The notes under the pieces were generated by a model that was not told the origin of the DNA, did not search any database, and saw only the letters and a list, made by a program, of their open reading frames with translations. A stretch of DNA of 64,000 bases from Sipunculus nudus (lineage: Eukaryota; Annelida; Sipuncula; Golfingiida; Sipunculidae): positions 70,662,926 through 70,726,925 of the forward strand of contig CM049309.1 of the NCBI GenBank assembly GCA_026874595.1, in the 5' to 3' direction. Below, piece after piece: positions 24,670 to 37,032 of this stretch. Numbering within the stretch: position 1 is the stretch's first letter; each line of letters opens with the position of its first letter. The translations under genes and the position numbers were made by a program.

Positions 24670-27235
24670 TTTTTAGCACAGCTGACTGCAAGTCAACTGA
24701 ACTATAGTGATTGGTCAGTGTCCATCAGTCTGTCTGTTAGACTGGCATGTTTTACACTGTTGGACCTAGAAACCAGTAACTGAATATCCAGGGAGGTCAA
24801 TAAAAATTCTCCTTGAAAACCTAAACTGTGACCTATAGATATACTCCAAGCTATGAGGCTCGTAAGCACCCCCAGAATAATTAAAAATTTGATACAAAAC
24901 CTCCAGTATCTCGATAATTAAAGTATGGATTGCCCTGAATCTAGCCTTGAATATTGACCATGACTAGCCCAGACTAGGGTCGTAAGTTTAAAAAAACTGA
25001 TGGCACCACTTGTAATATATATCCAATTTTTTTCTTTTTTTGTTGTTGTTTTTGAGACCATCAAATAAAAGCAATTATGTCAGTTTCTTGACTGTTTCAT
25101 CTACTGTCCTGAAACCTGGTGTATGTATTGATTATGACTGGTTTCTTCAATTCCTGAAGACTGGTGGTGCCACCTGTATTTTTTCTATTTATTACAAGTT
25201 TTTTCTTTTATTTTGAGACTGCAAAACTATAATCATACGATCAGGTATGTATGCAAATGTGGTTTCATCTAGTGTCCCCAAACCTTGTGTGTTATAAGTG
25301 CCCTCCTTGAATAAGCAGATGCCTTTAGTAATCACCCTGTCTGTCTGTTCATCTTCCTGTATGTCCATCAATTTTGTTTTCTCATTTAACTCCAGTTTGG
25401 ATAGAAAAACTTAACTTATATATGGCCTACCTCTAATGCATGAACTCTATTGATTTTAGGGTCATTTGGTCAAAGGTCAAGGTCACAGAACCCACTTATT
25501 CAGAAAAATTGTGGATGCATTTTAAGCCAGACTTTTAACCCCAAAGCTTCCACCTTGCACATATAGCTGATCTGCCATTAGGGAAAGAACCTGATCAATA
25601 TTTGGGTCAGAAGGTAGAAGGTCACAAGGGCCATCTGTTTGCATATTTGTTTCCTAATGAAAACTCCTGTTTGGACTGGCATATATTGGTTTCAAACTTG
25701 ACTTATATATGACCCACCAGTATTATAAGAATCCTTTTGATTTTGGGGTCATGAGGTCAAGGTCACAGGACCTACTTATACAGAAAGATTGTGGATGCAT
25801 TTAAAGCCAAACTTTTCATCCCAAACCTTCCATCTAACATGAATAGGTGATCTGCAAATAGGGAATGAACCTGACTGATTTTTGGGTCACAAGGTTAACG
25901 GTGTAGGCAGAGTTTGCGAAAACTTGCAGTTGGCAGCAGGACATTAGGTCCTGCTGCAGAGGGCTTATAGCCGGTCCTGCTAGATTTCTGCAGGACCTGC
26001 CACGAAGTATATTATTGGATATTTTAATGCCCAATTATGTTTTTCTATGATTAAAAATTATCATTAATAACTTGTGTCAAGAGAATAATTCATATAATAC
26101 TGAGAAGTATAAATACAAATTAACATCTCTAATATATTCAATGGGGAAATATTGTATGGAAATTAAAAAAAAAATTGAAATTTTATATGGTGAAAATGCC
26201 TGGGTATTTAATTTATAATGGACAGTCAGTGAGTGTCAATACAAAAAATAAGGCTTGTATCAGTTAAATCTTTTATTGCTTTCTGATCGGTTTAAGCTTA
26301 AAATGTTGTTTTGTAACCATGACATTTTGTACAATCAAATTTGCCCCCTGATGTCCTGATCGCAACGCACGCAGCACACGTTGATTTAGGAACGACCTCT
26401 GGCGGGACAGTGGGGCACTATATTCTAAGACACCGCGCACGTCGTGTGAAATTTCTTATGCAGATAGTTCCAATCTGAGGGTCCGTACATAAATTTTTTG
26501 ACACACAAGTATACAAAACTGGCGAGTTATGGTTGATTATCTCATTTCAATTTAAAAATAATTTAGGCTCCTGGCACCGTTGACAAGAAGTCGCGAAAAC
26601 GTCTGGGGCGAAACGGCACGTTTGACGCTGCGAATTGGCATCTTGCGAAATGTCTGAGAACAAAATTATCCAATAATAGCGTCTGTTGTTTAGACTGACG
26701 GACTGAATGGCTCATAAGTAACTCTTATGGCAATTTTGATTGGCTGCGATTTTATCTTTTTAAAGAAATTAAATGCACAGGCGAATCACGGCCATCTGTA
26801 TTCTGCCTTCGCTTTGCCATCAAATTTATTACAACAAATGCACATGGAGCAGTTTACGCAGTGACAGTAAAGCAAATTAAGGAAAGTTAGTCTCCAATTC
26901 GAATAATATGTAATGCTGGGAAACAGACGGACACCAGGTCCGGCTGGATTAGAGATTTTATCGGACCCGCACGTTTTCAGCCGGTCAGGTCCGCTGGACC
27001 GATGGATTTCGCATACTCTACATCAGAGTGGCCATCTGTCCACATATTTGTTTCTTTATGATAAATCCAGTTTGGATGAACATATTGGTCCAAACTTGAT
27101 TATATTTGGCCCACCATTAAAGAAGGAACCCTTTTTATTTTTGGATCATGAGGTCAAAGGTCAAGGACACAGGGTACAAGGCATTATTCAGTATCATTCA
27201 GTATGTCAAATCACAGTATGAATCAGGATTTGGGC
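24670..27235 (+). mobile_element. Family C-type element, 5' end plus AGGTCA-rich body, interrupted
   Basis: The 5' hairpin is AGCACAGCTGACTGCAAGTC, then AACTGAACTATAG, near 24677. The body includes GTCTGTCTGTTAGACTGGCA, GGTGGTGCCACC at 25163 and several GGTCAAAGGTCAAGGTCAC blocks. The GC-rich element at 25912-27020 interrupts it and the AGGTCA body resumes after it. I found no 3' hairpin, so the right limit is approximate. Confidence 0.5.
25912..27020. mobile_element. Probable DNA transposon or MITE with GC-rich ends
   Basis: The left end CAGAGTTTGCGAAAAC and the complement of the right end (AGAGTATGCGAAATCC) are similar inverted ends. Both sides carry alternating GGTCC/GGACC-type motifs (GCAGGACATTAGGTCCTGC at left; GGTCCGGC and GGTCCGCTGGACC at right). 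The insertion splits an AGGTCA-type repeat, which resumes at GAGTGGCCATCTGTCC. No clear target duplication and no transposase frame. Confidence 0.5.
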
Positions 27236-28849
27236 TGAACCAGATCCAGCCTAATCAGGGTTTGGACTGGTCTTAATCAAGATTGGGGTTTGGTCTGGTC
27301 ATTTTAAAAGTATTCTCGTAATCAGTTTCACCTGAGTGCCATGACCAAAAGGATCTACTGAGAATGACTCTAATTTTTCACTTTTTTTAACATTTCTCTT
27401 TATTTTCACTCTTTATTCATTGAAAATATTTGTGTTTAAATGTTCAGTATGTGTCACAACTTGTAGAAAATTCCCTTATATGCAGGGGGATGTGCAATGT
27501 ATGTTTCTGACTTTTGGAGCGATATATATATTTACACATACTTAGTATGCGAAGCACAACTTATTCAGTTTGTGGTAAAAAGTGGAAAGTGCTGCAAATT
27601 TTACGCTTTTTCAGCCTTTATTTCTAAGAAGGCCACTCTTTTTTACAACAGTACTTACTCTTTTTCAGTCATTTACCTTTGTCAGGCCTGAAATTGATCT
27701 TAAGTTTACCACAGTAGAATCATTATCCTGATTAAAGAAAAAATGTAACATTTATATACAGTATTACCTCTTTCATTCGCTCTTGTTCATCACCTACAGG
27801 GTTGGGGCCAATTAAATTCAAAAGTAATAATTACAATTACAATTACTTCCAAAAATCTGAATAACAATTACAATTACAAATTTCTTTAGATTTTACAAAG
27901 TAATGATTAAATTACAGTTACTTTTGTAAAGTAATTAATTACTTTCAATTACTTTATTATAAAAAATCAAATACGGAGGCATGGTTCATGTAAAGTATCA
28001 CTCATGGTAGAAAGGCCAATAGATTAAATTTATAAAAGGAAAAAATGAAAAAAAAAACATATCTAGTCTGGTGTCATTTATTAAAGTGATCAGTAGCTGT
28101 ACTAATGATATTATATCATTGCATAATATTTAAATTTACACTTTCTCTAACTACCTTAATCCTATGCAGTTATCCTTCACATTAATCAACTCATAGATCC
28201 TAATTTCTTTACTATCAATGCTGATTAAAGTTATGTCATAAATACTGGAATTTTAAGTACAATGTGATTTCACTTAAACTCACTGATGCAAACATTTCAT
28301 GTGAATAATTCATATAAATATATTCTGCTGAATATATAATATATTTACAATTTGATGCAATGAAATTATTTATAGAAAAGGTAATGAAAATCCAGTGAAT
28401 TCATCATGGTTAGCTTCTTATGTATGACAGGTGGTAAAACCAGTATACACTGCCCAGACTCTCTGGGCACAGGAAATAGTGGAGGCTGTTTAAATGTTAG
28501 AGCCAGCCAACTGCGACAGCCCTGCTATCTTGGTACCTATCTCTATTTACCTCATGGGCCATTGACTTGAGGTAATTCTGATATAAGCTGTGACTCTCTG
28601 TGTCAGCTAATTAGCAGATAAACACTAGTGTAATCAGATCAATATGAGTATGTTCCAGCCTCCATTTCTGTGAAAGTGTGAAATAAAGCAAGCCCATACT
28701 TGTTGCAGTGTAGCTCTGGACAGGTGTACTGAGTGACTGGTATTGATTTCACACCTAGAGTTGTTTGGATAAACTTGTGTCATTTAATGAGGCAAACCAG
28801 ATGAGTAGTTTTTCAGCAATTAACAGGGGTACAAGGTCAATCGGGGTAT

Positions 28850-29410
28850 ACATATCGTGTACAGACAACAGCAAATCTAGCAGGATTGTCCTTAGTGATG
28901 TATTTTGCTGGACGAAGCATGCCTGGGATTCTGTCAAAAGCGCCATCATTGGCAACTGTTGGAAACACACAGGATTTATACTCAGGGGTGACCAGCCAAA
29001 TGAAACAGATCGGCATGATGGTCCGAGCAAGCAGTATCCTTCCGCTTCTACAGCGAGTGATAGATTGCCACGGGATTGACCACACTGCATATGTCTCCTC
29101 AGGAATTTGTCAATGCCTATAAGAATATAGGAACAACACAACTTTTCAGCGATTAAGATATTGTGGAAACAGTGATAGACTACAATGATACAGCCCGTTC
29201 GACGTCTGAACCTGAGGAAATAGTTCCTCAGCTTCTGTACACATCTGCAAAAGTCGTCAGGCCAGGAAGACCGTCTTTTCGAGATATTTCGAGAGCAAAC
29301 AGACTGATATTGGCACATTTTACAGAATGAACCAAAGAATGACAGTTATCCAGCCACAAGCTGCCAAACAGTGCTCCATTACGGAATTTATTGGGGGCAA
29401 ACTCGGATGA
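28850..29410 (+). pseudogene. Degenerate pogo/Tigger (DDE_1) transposase remnant
   Basis: One frame reads DVFCWTKHAWDSVKSAIIGN, then CWKHTGF, resembling the late part of the pogo/Tigger/jerky DDE domain (an AWDSV...NCW..TGF pattern). A stop follows, with several more in the next 200 bases, and then another frame carries the end of the protein (IGTFYRMNQRMTVIQPQAAK, then QCSITEFIGGKLG, TGA at 29408). At least one frameshift and several stops make it non-functional. The N-terminal DNA-binding part is not visible. Confidence 0.6.
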
Positions 29411-30081
29411 AAGTGAAACTCGCCAGAATAATTTTATATTTTGACCGTATATATAATACATGTATATTTCTTAGTAAGTGAATTGAACATTCTGTATATT
29501 TCTGTAGTTATTTGTAAATGCTTTCTTTTTATGTGAATATATTATATAAATGTATAAAATATCTTTTTTTAATTTAACTAGTTAAAGACGAGCCTGAGAA
29601 ATGCATGGCCCAAATTTAGCTACCCTGCACATCCCATTTGGACCCCTTGATCAACCACCACCCTCGCTTACCGCCAAAACTTCCAACTACAGCGAACAGA
29701 CCAATATTGGCACATTTTACAGAATGAACCAAAGAATGACAGTTATCCAGTCACAAGCTGCCAAACAATGCTCAATTACGGAATTCTTTGGAGGCAAACT
29801 TGGATGAAAGTGAAACTCACCAGATTAATTTTATATTTTGACCGGATATATAATACATGTATATTTCTCAGTAAATGAATTGTACACACTGTATATTTCT
29901 GTAGTTATTTGTAAATGTTTTCTTTTTATGTGAATATATTATATAAATGTATAAAATATCTTTTTTTAATTTAACTAGTTAAAGACGAGCCTGAGAAATG
30001 CATGGCCCAAATTTAGCTACCCTGCACATCCCATTTGGACCCCTTGATCAACCACCACCCTCGCTTACCGCCAAAACTTCC
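29293..30081 (+). repeat. 397-bp tandem duplication of the transposase 3' end
   Basis: Copy 1 (about 29293-29684) and copy 2 (29690-30081) are offset by 397 bp at two separate checkpoints (29341/29738 and 29671/30068) and differ at few positions. Each includes the transposase C-terminus with its stop and the downstream AT-rich tail. Copy 2 keeps QCSITEFFGGKLG, whereas copy 1 has FI in place of FF. Confidence 0.85.
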
Positions 30082-30121
30082 CCCAGTCCCAAGGTTGGCA
30101 AATGAAAGAGGTTAGACTGTA

Positions 30122-32935
30122 CTGTTTATGAACATCTGGGGCTAAGCAGAGCCCCAAAAAACCCAGAAAATTTACATATTTTATGGTACTAAAAATTCTG
30201 AAAGTTTTACATTTGTCTTTTGCCAAATGTTTAATCAGTCCTCAACAGTTTCAATATAATAATTATATTTTAGTGAGTGGAATCATTTGCTTGCATGAAG
30301 TCTACTATCCCTGGTAAAGAACACTTGCAGAGTGGGTGAATTATGATTTTAATTTTCTGTTTAAAGTTGAAAAGATTGTAGTTTTTTACTCAGAATATTT
30401 AATATAGAAATAAGTCTTTCAAGAAGATAACAGATCCATGCTTACCCTAACAACAGGCATATCCCTGACAGTCACTGAATCTAACAAAACAGTTCACCAT
30501 TATTTGCTTAAATACCTTAAGATCTTGCAGGAAATGTTAGGTAATAGAAATTAATTTATATTGTGGGACTTGTTTTTTTATTACTCTTACTATTACTGGT
30601 ATTTTTTTGTAGACCTATTACTGCCACTGTTACTTTAGTAAAAAATTAAATTCTGTTACTGTTACACATCCACATTAAAAGTATAATTTATTACTATTTA
30701 ACTATTACCATTATATAAATTTCCATATTTTTTTTAGAAATGTGTGTATTTAAGGCAGGAATAACATTTAAATTATTACTGCAAACTGACTATAAACTCT
30801 AGTTATGTAAACTAACAGATCCACAGTCAGGCAGAAGCTCATTATTGCAACAACAGCTCAGCTCTTCTAGTTGTATTGCTCTTAAATTTTTCCATTATAT
30901 TAAAAAAAAAAATTCAATTATGCCACCCATATAAAAAAATAAATAAAACAAATGGTTCTGCAGATCCTAGTACTTAAATAAAGTGCAAGGAGGCATTTAA
31001 AAAAATGAAATTCAGCCAGCTCATGGATAAAAATAAATATGCAACAGAACATGATATTGTGTATAAGGCCAACACAACTTAAGTTTAATCCATGAATCCA
31101 TTTTAACTGCTGTCTGTATTAATTGATGAAAATTTTGCATTAATTGTAATTAATCTTTTTACTGCCCATAGTACCACCAAAGTGCGCATGCCCTTGGGTA
31201 CATGCATAAAGCCAACATATTACATATTAAATTACTCAGATTATTTTAATTCTAAAGATTCCATTTATAAACCATGAAAGCAAATTCTCATTCTTGTTAG
31301 TGTTCAGTTTTTTTAAAAGATAAAATAAAAGCTAGGCAAGATATAACATTTACTGTGAATATAAAGAATATAAGAATATTTAAAATATCCATTATGAATC
31401 ATGAATTTGAAAGTATAGAGATTTAAAACTGGAATAATTTCCTACATTGGATTTAGCTATGTGCAGCAGTTGGCAACATTAATATTGATAACCTGGTGCC
31501 TATTTACCAAAAACAATGGAATGGTGATTTTGTTAGAAATTTATTTTGTGGACTATCATAAGGTGCAGGACATTGCAGGTAGTTCTGTTAATCGCTACTG
31601 TGGTATGAATTATGTGATAACACACTTGAGAGGCACAGGGCACTCAGATTGTAGTAATTACTAGGGCTTCCTAGTCTACAGATAAATGTAAACATTTTCA
31701 TGAACAGGAAAAAACGAAACGATGGCATTTAGACGTAATTGATATATAAGATAAATAATGTGGAACCCCACTCTTAAATATCATACATCATATGTTCTTC
31801 TTTTAATAAAACATATGATATGCTTTATAAACATTATATCAGACAAATAAAAAAAAAAGAAAATAAATACATGTCATTACCAGAATCTGTGTACGGACGT
31901 AATAAGGCTTGTGTTCTACCAACGCAGCACTGGTTGATATACTTACTGGTATCTTGTTTTTTATTTTCGGTGAGCTTCAGGTGACTGAAAATTCTTGTAC
32001 ACGAAAAATAGGACGACCCCCCCCCCCCCACTAAGCCCTCCAAAATTTGGGAACCAATTTGTTGTCCTATACACAAGTAAATACAGTAGTTTGTAATAAA
32101 ACAGTTGACTGGCTTGTGAAGTGTAAGGGAAGTTTGAATTATTTCAGTCAATCAAATTTTAAATTTACCTTGGAGTAAATCTTGATTCAGTTATTACTCA
32201 AGAATTAAAATTTAGAATTTCTTTTACATAAAAACACACTGGAACCTTGTGGTGTGCCCTTTTATTTTACTTTGTGAATAGAGAAGTTTACTGAAACTAG
32301 ATCTTGAGCACACACAATAAATAGTGTGGATAATGGAGTATGCTTTGTTATAGTAGACAGCTCACTGAGGGGTCTGGGACGGTAGTGATTCTAAAATATA
32401 AGGAGGTCAAGAATTGATTACAATTTAATCAAAGGGTTGCAGTTTTATGCATGGATTTCTCAATGCATCATTAAACAGTACTGGTATAGATTTCTCAAGG
32501 CGGGCACTGCCCTTTCTGGTAGTGGTTCACAGCCCACCATAGTAGATCAGTGTTGTCCATGGAGGCTCTAACTCTAGAGTTTACCCTTCACACCTTACTC
32601 CCTTTGATGTAATAATAATACCTGTGGAGTAAGGTGAACTGTTATTCAGTGCAAATGTTAAGGAGAGGAAGTAGATAATCACCATGTTTCTGTCACACAT
32701 ATAATTATATGTGGTTATCCCTGTCTTGGTGGACATGCTCTGCTTATCAGCCATACATCTAGTGAAGACCAGGGAAAAAAAGGATGTGTTGTCCTGACGT
32801 AAACAGTAAAAAGATGTGTTGTTCCAACGTCAAGAATATTCCTATTAAAACAGATTGATGGGTCTACCATGTGGCTAGGGTCAGATATTTTACCTGACAG
32901 GTTGTAAATGTACTGAACATTAATTGTATCCCCAG
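30122..32935. other. AT-rich intergenic stretch, nothing recognised
   Basis: It contains an ATTACT/TTACTGTTACT-rich patch (30575-30720) that may be an old repeat, and a C run at about 32018. The minus-strand frame of 105 codons at 31834-32151 includes poly-Gly from the homopolymer and has no family resemblance. Confidence 0.5.
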
Positions 32936-32938
32936 ACA

Positions 32939-35829
32939 AAGTCGGGGGATACTATGTTTTCATACCGGTCCCGCCGCCGCCGCCGCCGCCGCCGCATATA
33001 AATCTTGTTGGCGCGATAACCCAAAAAATATTTCACGGAACTTTACCAAACTTGGTATATGTATAGATATGGGTGAGAGGACGACGCCTATTTAAAATGA
33101 GGTCATGACCTATACCAGGAGAGTGTCCTTGACCTTGAATAGGTCCAATTTTGGGGAAAATCACACAAATTCTTTAATATCTCAAGAAATCTTGCATGGA
33201 TTTATCCCAAAATCAAGTTGATGGAAGATCATGGATTGGGTTGTCATGTTCCAGAAACTGGTGGCGCCACCTATTATTCTTTACTTGTTTTCATGCCGTT
33301 TAATACCCCCAAAATTGCCACCTTACAGTACTGTGAGCATTATAAGTCAAAAACTAATGGACAGATTTCTTTTATATGATGCATATACATAGGTATGGGT
33401 TATGGGATGATGTTTATTTAAAAAGGGGTCATGACCTTTCCTATGATAGTGGCCTTGACCTTGAATATTGCCATATATGGTGAAAATCACACACCTCTTA
33501 TGATATCTCCAGTGTTGATAGCCATATGGATTTCAAACATGACTTATGTATGGCCCACCACTAAAGTAAGAACCCTATAGGTTCTAGGGTCATGAGGTCA
33601 AAGGTCAAGGTCACTGGACTGGCATTTTAAAAGATACTGTGGATGCATTTTAAGACAAACTTTCATCCCAGGTCTTCCATCTTGAATATATAGCTCACTT
33701 GCCAATAGTGGATGATCCATATAAATTTTGGGGTCACAAGGTCAAAGGTCAAGGCCACAGGAGCTATCTGTCCAAAAATTAGTTTCTGGATGATAATTCC
33801 TGCTTTTATTGATGTATTGATTTCAAATTTGACTTATATATGTCCCATTGAAAAAGCAAAACTCCAATTGATTTTGGGGTCATGAGGTCAAAGGTCAAGG
33901 TCACAGGACACATCTTTAAAAAGATTGTGGATGCATTTTCAACCAAACATTTCATCTCAGACCTTTCATCTTGCACATATAAGTCATCTGACAATAGAGG
34001 AAGACCCCTATCAGTTTTGAGGTCACAAGGTCAAAGGTGAAGGTCACAGGAGCCATCTGTCCAAAAATTAGTTTTGGATGATAATTCCTGCTTTTATTGA
34101 TGTATGGATTTCAAACTTAACTTGTATATGTCCCATTGGAAAACCAACACCCAAATTGATTTTGGGGTCATGAGGTCAAAGGTCAAGGTCACAGGACACA
34201 TCTTTTAAAAGATGTGGATGCATTTTAAGCCAAACTTTCATCCCAGGTCTTCCATCTTGAATATATAGCTCACTTGCCAATAGTGGATAATCCATATAAA
34301 TTTTGGGGTCACAAGGTCAAAGGTGAAGGCCACAGGAGCTATCTGTCCAAAAATTAGTTTCTGGATGATAATTCCTTCTTTTATTGATGTATGGATTTCA
34401 AACTTGACTTGTATTTGACCCATTGGAAAAGCAAGACCTGAATTGATTTAGGGGTCATGAGGTCAAAGGTCAAGGTCACAGGAAACCTCTTTAAAAAGGT
34501 TGTGGATGCAATTTCAGCCAAATAATTCATCTCAGATCGTTCATCTTGCACATATAGTTCACCTGCTAAGAGTGGAAGACCCCTATTAATTTTGAGGTCA
34601 CAAGGTCAAAGGTGAAGGTCACAGGAGCCATCTGTCCAAAAATTAGTTTCTGGATGATAATTCCTGCTTTTATTGATGTATTGATTTCAAACTTGACTTG
34701 TATATGACCCATTGGAAAAGCAAGACCTGAATTGATTTTGGGGTCATGAGGTCAAAGGTCAAGGTCACAGGACACATCTTTAAAAAGATGTGGATGCATT
34801 TTCAGCCAAACATTTCATCTCAGATCTTTCATCTTGCACATATAGTTCACCTGCCAAGAGAGGAAGAACCCTATCAATTATGAGGTCACAAGGTCAAAGG
34901 TGAAGGTCACAGGAGCCATCTGTCCAAAAATTAGTTTCTGGATGATAATTCCTTCTTTTATTGATGTATGGATTTCAAACTTGACTTGTATTTGACCCAT
35001 TGGAAAAGCAAGACCCGAATTGATTTTGGGGTCATGAGATCAAAGGTCAAGGTCACAGGACACATCTTTATAAAGATTGTGGATGCATTTTCAGCCAAAC
35101 AATTCATCTCAGATCTTTCATCTTGCACATATAGTTCACCTGCCAAGAGAGAAAAACCCCTATCAGTTTTGAGGTCACAAGGTCAAAGGTGAAGGTCACA
35201 GGAGCCATCTGTCCAAAAATTAGTTTCTGGATGATAATTCCTGCTTTTATTGATGTATGGTTTTCAAACTTGACTTGTATATGTCCCATTGGAAAAGCAA
35301 GACCAAAATTGATTTTGGGGTCATGAGGTCAAAGGTCAAGGTCACAGGACACATCTTTAAAAAGATGTGGATGCATTTTCAGCCAAACATTTCATCTCAG
35401 ATCTTCCATCTTGCACATATAGTTCTCCTGCCAAGAGAGGAAGAAAACTATCAATTTAAGGTCACAAGGTCAAAGGTGAAGGTCACAGGAGCCACCTGTT
35501 AAAAAAAATTAGTTTCTGGATGATCATTCCTGCTTTATTGATGTATAGATTTCAAACTTGACTTGCATATGTCCCATAGGAAAAGCAAGACCCAAATTGA
35601 TTTTGGGGTCATGAGGTCAAAGGTCAAGGTCACAGGACACATCTTTAAAAAGATCAAGGTTACAGGACCAACATCTTCAACAAGATTGTGGATTGTTGGA
35701 TGGAAGAAACAATAAATATGCCAAGTGTCAGTATATGCTGCTAAAAATGGGGGTCTGTTCTTAAAGGGGGGGGGGGGGCCTACTATGTCTGGGGATACTC
35801 TGGCACCTGCGGTGCCAAGAAATGTCTAG
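32939..35829 (+). mobile_element. Family D Helentron-like element, 2.9 kb
   Basis: The 5' motif GTATCCCCAGAC (32936-32947) has a perfect inverse GTCTGGGGATAC at 35787-35798. The 3' hairpin GGCACC-TGC-GGTGCC (35802-35816) follows, then CTAG (35826-35829) and T. The host base before TCCCC is A. The 5' part has a CCG-repeat run (about 32971-32996) and GGTGGCGCCACC at 33260; a G run lies near the 3' end (about 35766-35778). Confidence 0.8.
33590..35650 (+). repeat. Eight tandem units of about 288 bp with AGGTCA motifs
   Basis: AGGTCAAAGGTCAAGGTCA starts at 33595, 33885, 34173, 34460, 34749, 35326 and 35614. A one-base variant (AGATCA) is at about 35038. The steps are 287-290 bp. A second block in each unit reads AGGTCACAAGGTCAAAGGT and then GAAGGTCA. 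These short frames produce the many repeated open frames in this region. Confidence 0.95.
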
Positions 35830-35994
35830 TTAATTAAGTGTAGGCAACATAATTTACATATAATATATATATTTGCATTCTTGAATCATATTTTAACTGT
35901 CTGTGTCTTCAAGTGTGTGATTTGTTCCCAGACATTTCAAGCAAAAGTTTCAACTAGTGTGGGCTTAGATTAACAGCAAACTTACACCAATTAT

Positions 35995-37032
35995 TGGGTC
36001 ACATGTGAACTGATGCCCAACAAATTGGTGTTGACCTCTGACCTTTCCTCGCTGCCCAGCGTCCATTTGTGCGTCTTTTTCCACACATAAACCCACATAT
36101 CTTGGGAACCGATTGACCGATCAGGAAAAAAATTTGGTACAAATGTAGCCCTTGGATAGCTTTATAACATACAAAAAAAAGTGGTGGCGCCGCCTGCAAC
36201 CATGTTTGCACAGTGTCCATCTGTTTGTCTGCCTTGGGTTAAAATCACTCATATCTCTGCAGTGGTTTGGCTAATTCACCTGAAATTTGGCATGGGTATA
36301 CATCCTGGATAGCTTTCTTAATTTTATGACAGGTGGCGCCATACATTGATGTTCACGCTGCAGACAGCCATATTTATATCTCCGGACTGGTTTGACGTAT
36401 TTTCCTGAAAATTTGCACGTGTATAGATCTCCAAGGCTCTTTATCATACACAAAACTGGTGGCGCCACCTGCACTCATATTTGCACAGTGTCCGTCTGTT
36501 TGTCTGCCCTGGGACAAAATCACTCACATCTCGGCAGTGGTTTGACATATCAGCCTAAAATTTTGCAGGTTTATACATCCTGGACAGCTTTCTCGATTTG
36601 ATGACAGGTGGTGCCACCAACATTCTAGTTAACGCTGCAGACATCCAAGCTTATATCTCGGGAACCCTTTGGTCGATTGGGCCAAAATTTTGCATGTGTA
36701 TAGATCTCACATAGCTCTTTATCATACACAGTACTGGAGGGACCACCTGCCACCATTTTTGCACAAGTCCTTCTGTTTGTCTGCTGTGGGAAAAAATCAC
36801 TCATATACATGTAGTGGTTTGACTTATCTGCCTAAAATTTTGCATATGTATACAACTTGGACAGCTTCCTGGATTTTGTGTTAGGTGGCGCAACCTACAT
36901 ATATATTTCGCCTGCAGACATCCATGCTAATATGCAACACACCTCACTCTATTTCCCCTTGCCACTCAATCCATGCCTCAGTCCACCCGTTCCACTCTGA
37001 TTTGGCTGATTTGTCAACTACCCGTATTCTAG
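35995..37032 (+). mobile_element. Family E Helentron-like element, 5'-truncated
   Basis: It matches 660-1158 and, inverted, 2934-4200, but without the 5' hairpin. It ends CTAG (37029-37032) after TTTGTCAACTACCCGTATT. It has several tandem core units with exact GGTGGCGCCACC at 36458. The following sequence is family C body (TTAATGCATGGATTGTCATG, also at 63690), suggesting insertion into a C element. Confidence 0.65.

Larger units (their letters stand above)
27759..30119 (+). mobile_element. Pogo/Tigger-like DNA transposon
   Basis: The left end CAGTATTACCTCTTTCATTC and the right end (complement CAGTCTAACCTCTTTCATTT) form terminal inverted repeats starting CAGT. TA lies on each side (27757-27758 and 30120-30121), the target duplication expected for pogo/Tigger. 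The length is 2361 bp. Inside are a broken DDE transposase (28850-29410), a 397-bp tandem duplication of its 3' end, and near the left end an ATTACAATTAC-rich segment (27799-27965) that may be part of another insertion. Confidence 0.85.

Noticed and set aside
27799-27965. Separate hAT-like insertion starting CAGGGTTGGGGCC
   Set aside because: No matching right end or target duplication found inside the pogo-like element.
28755-29318. 187-codon open frame on the minus strand, the longest in the window
   Set aside because: It is antisense to the pogo-like transposase remnant, which has recognisable residues on the plus strand.
31834-32151. 105-codon minus-strand frame with poly-Gly
   Set aside because: The Gly run comes from a C homopolymer; no family resemblance.
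33806-35502. Series of similar short frames
   Set aside because: Each is a chance frame in one unit of the 288-bp tandem array.
33595-35640. CRISPR-like periodic array
   Set aside because: Units of about 288 bp are near-identical throughout, with no short repeat/unique spacer pattern, and the DNA is eukaryotic.
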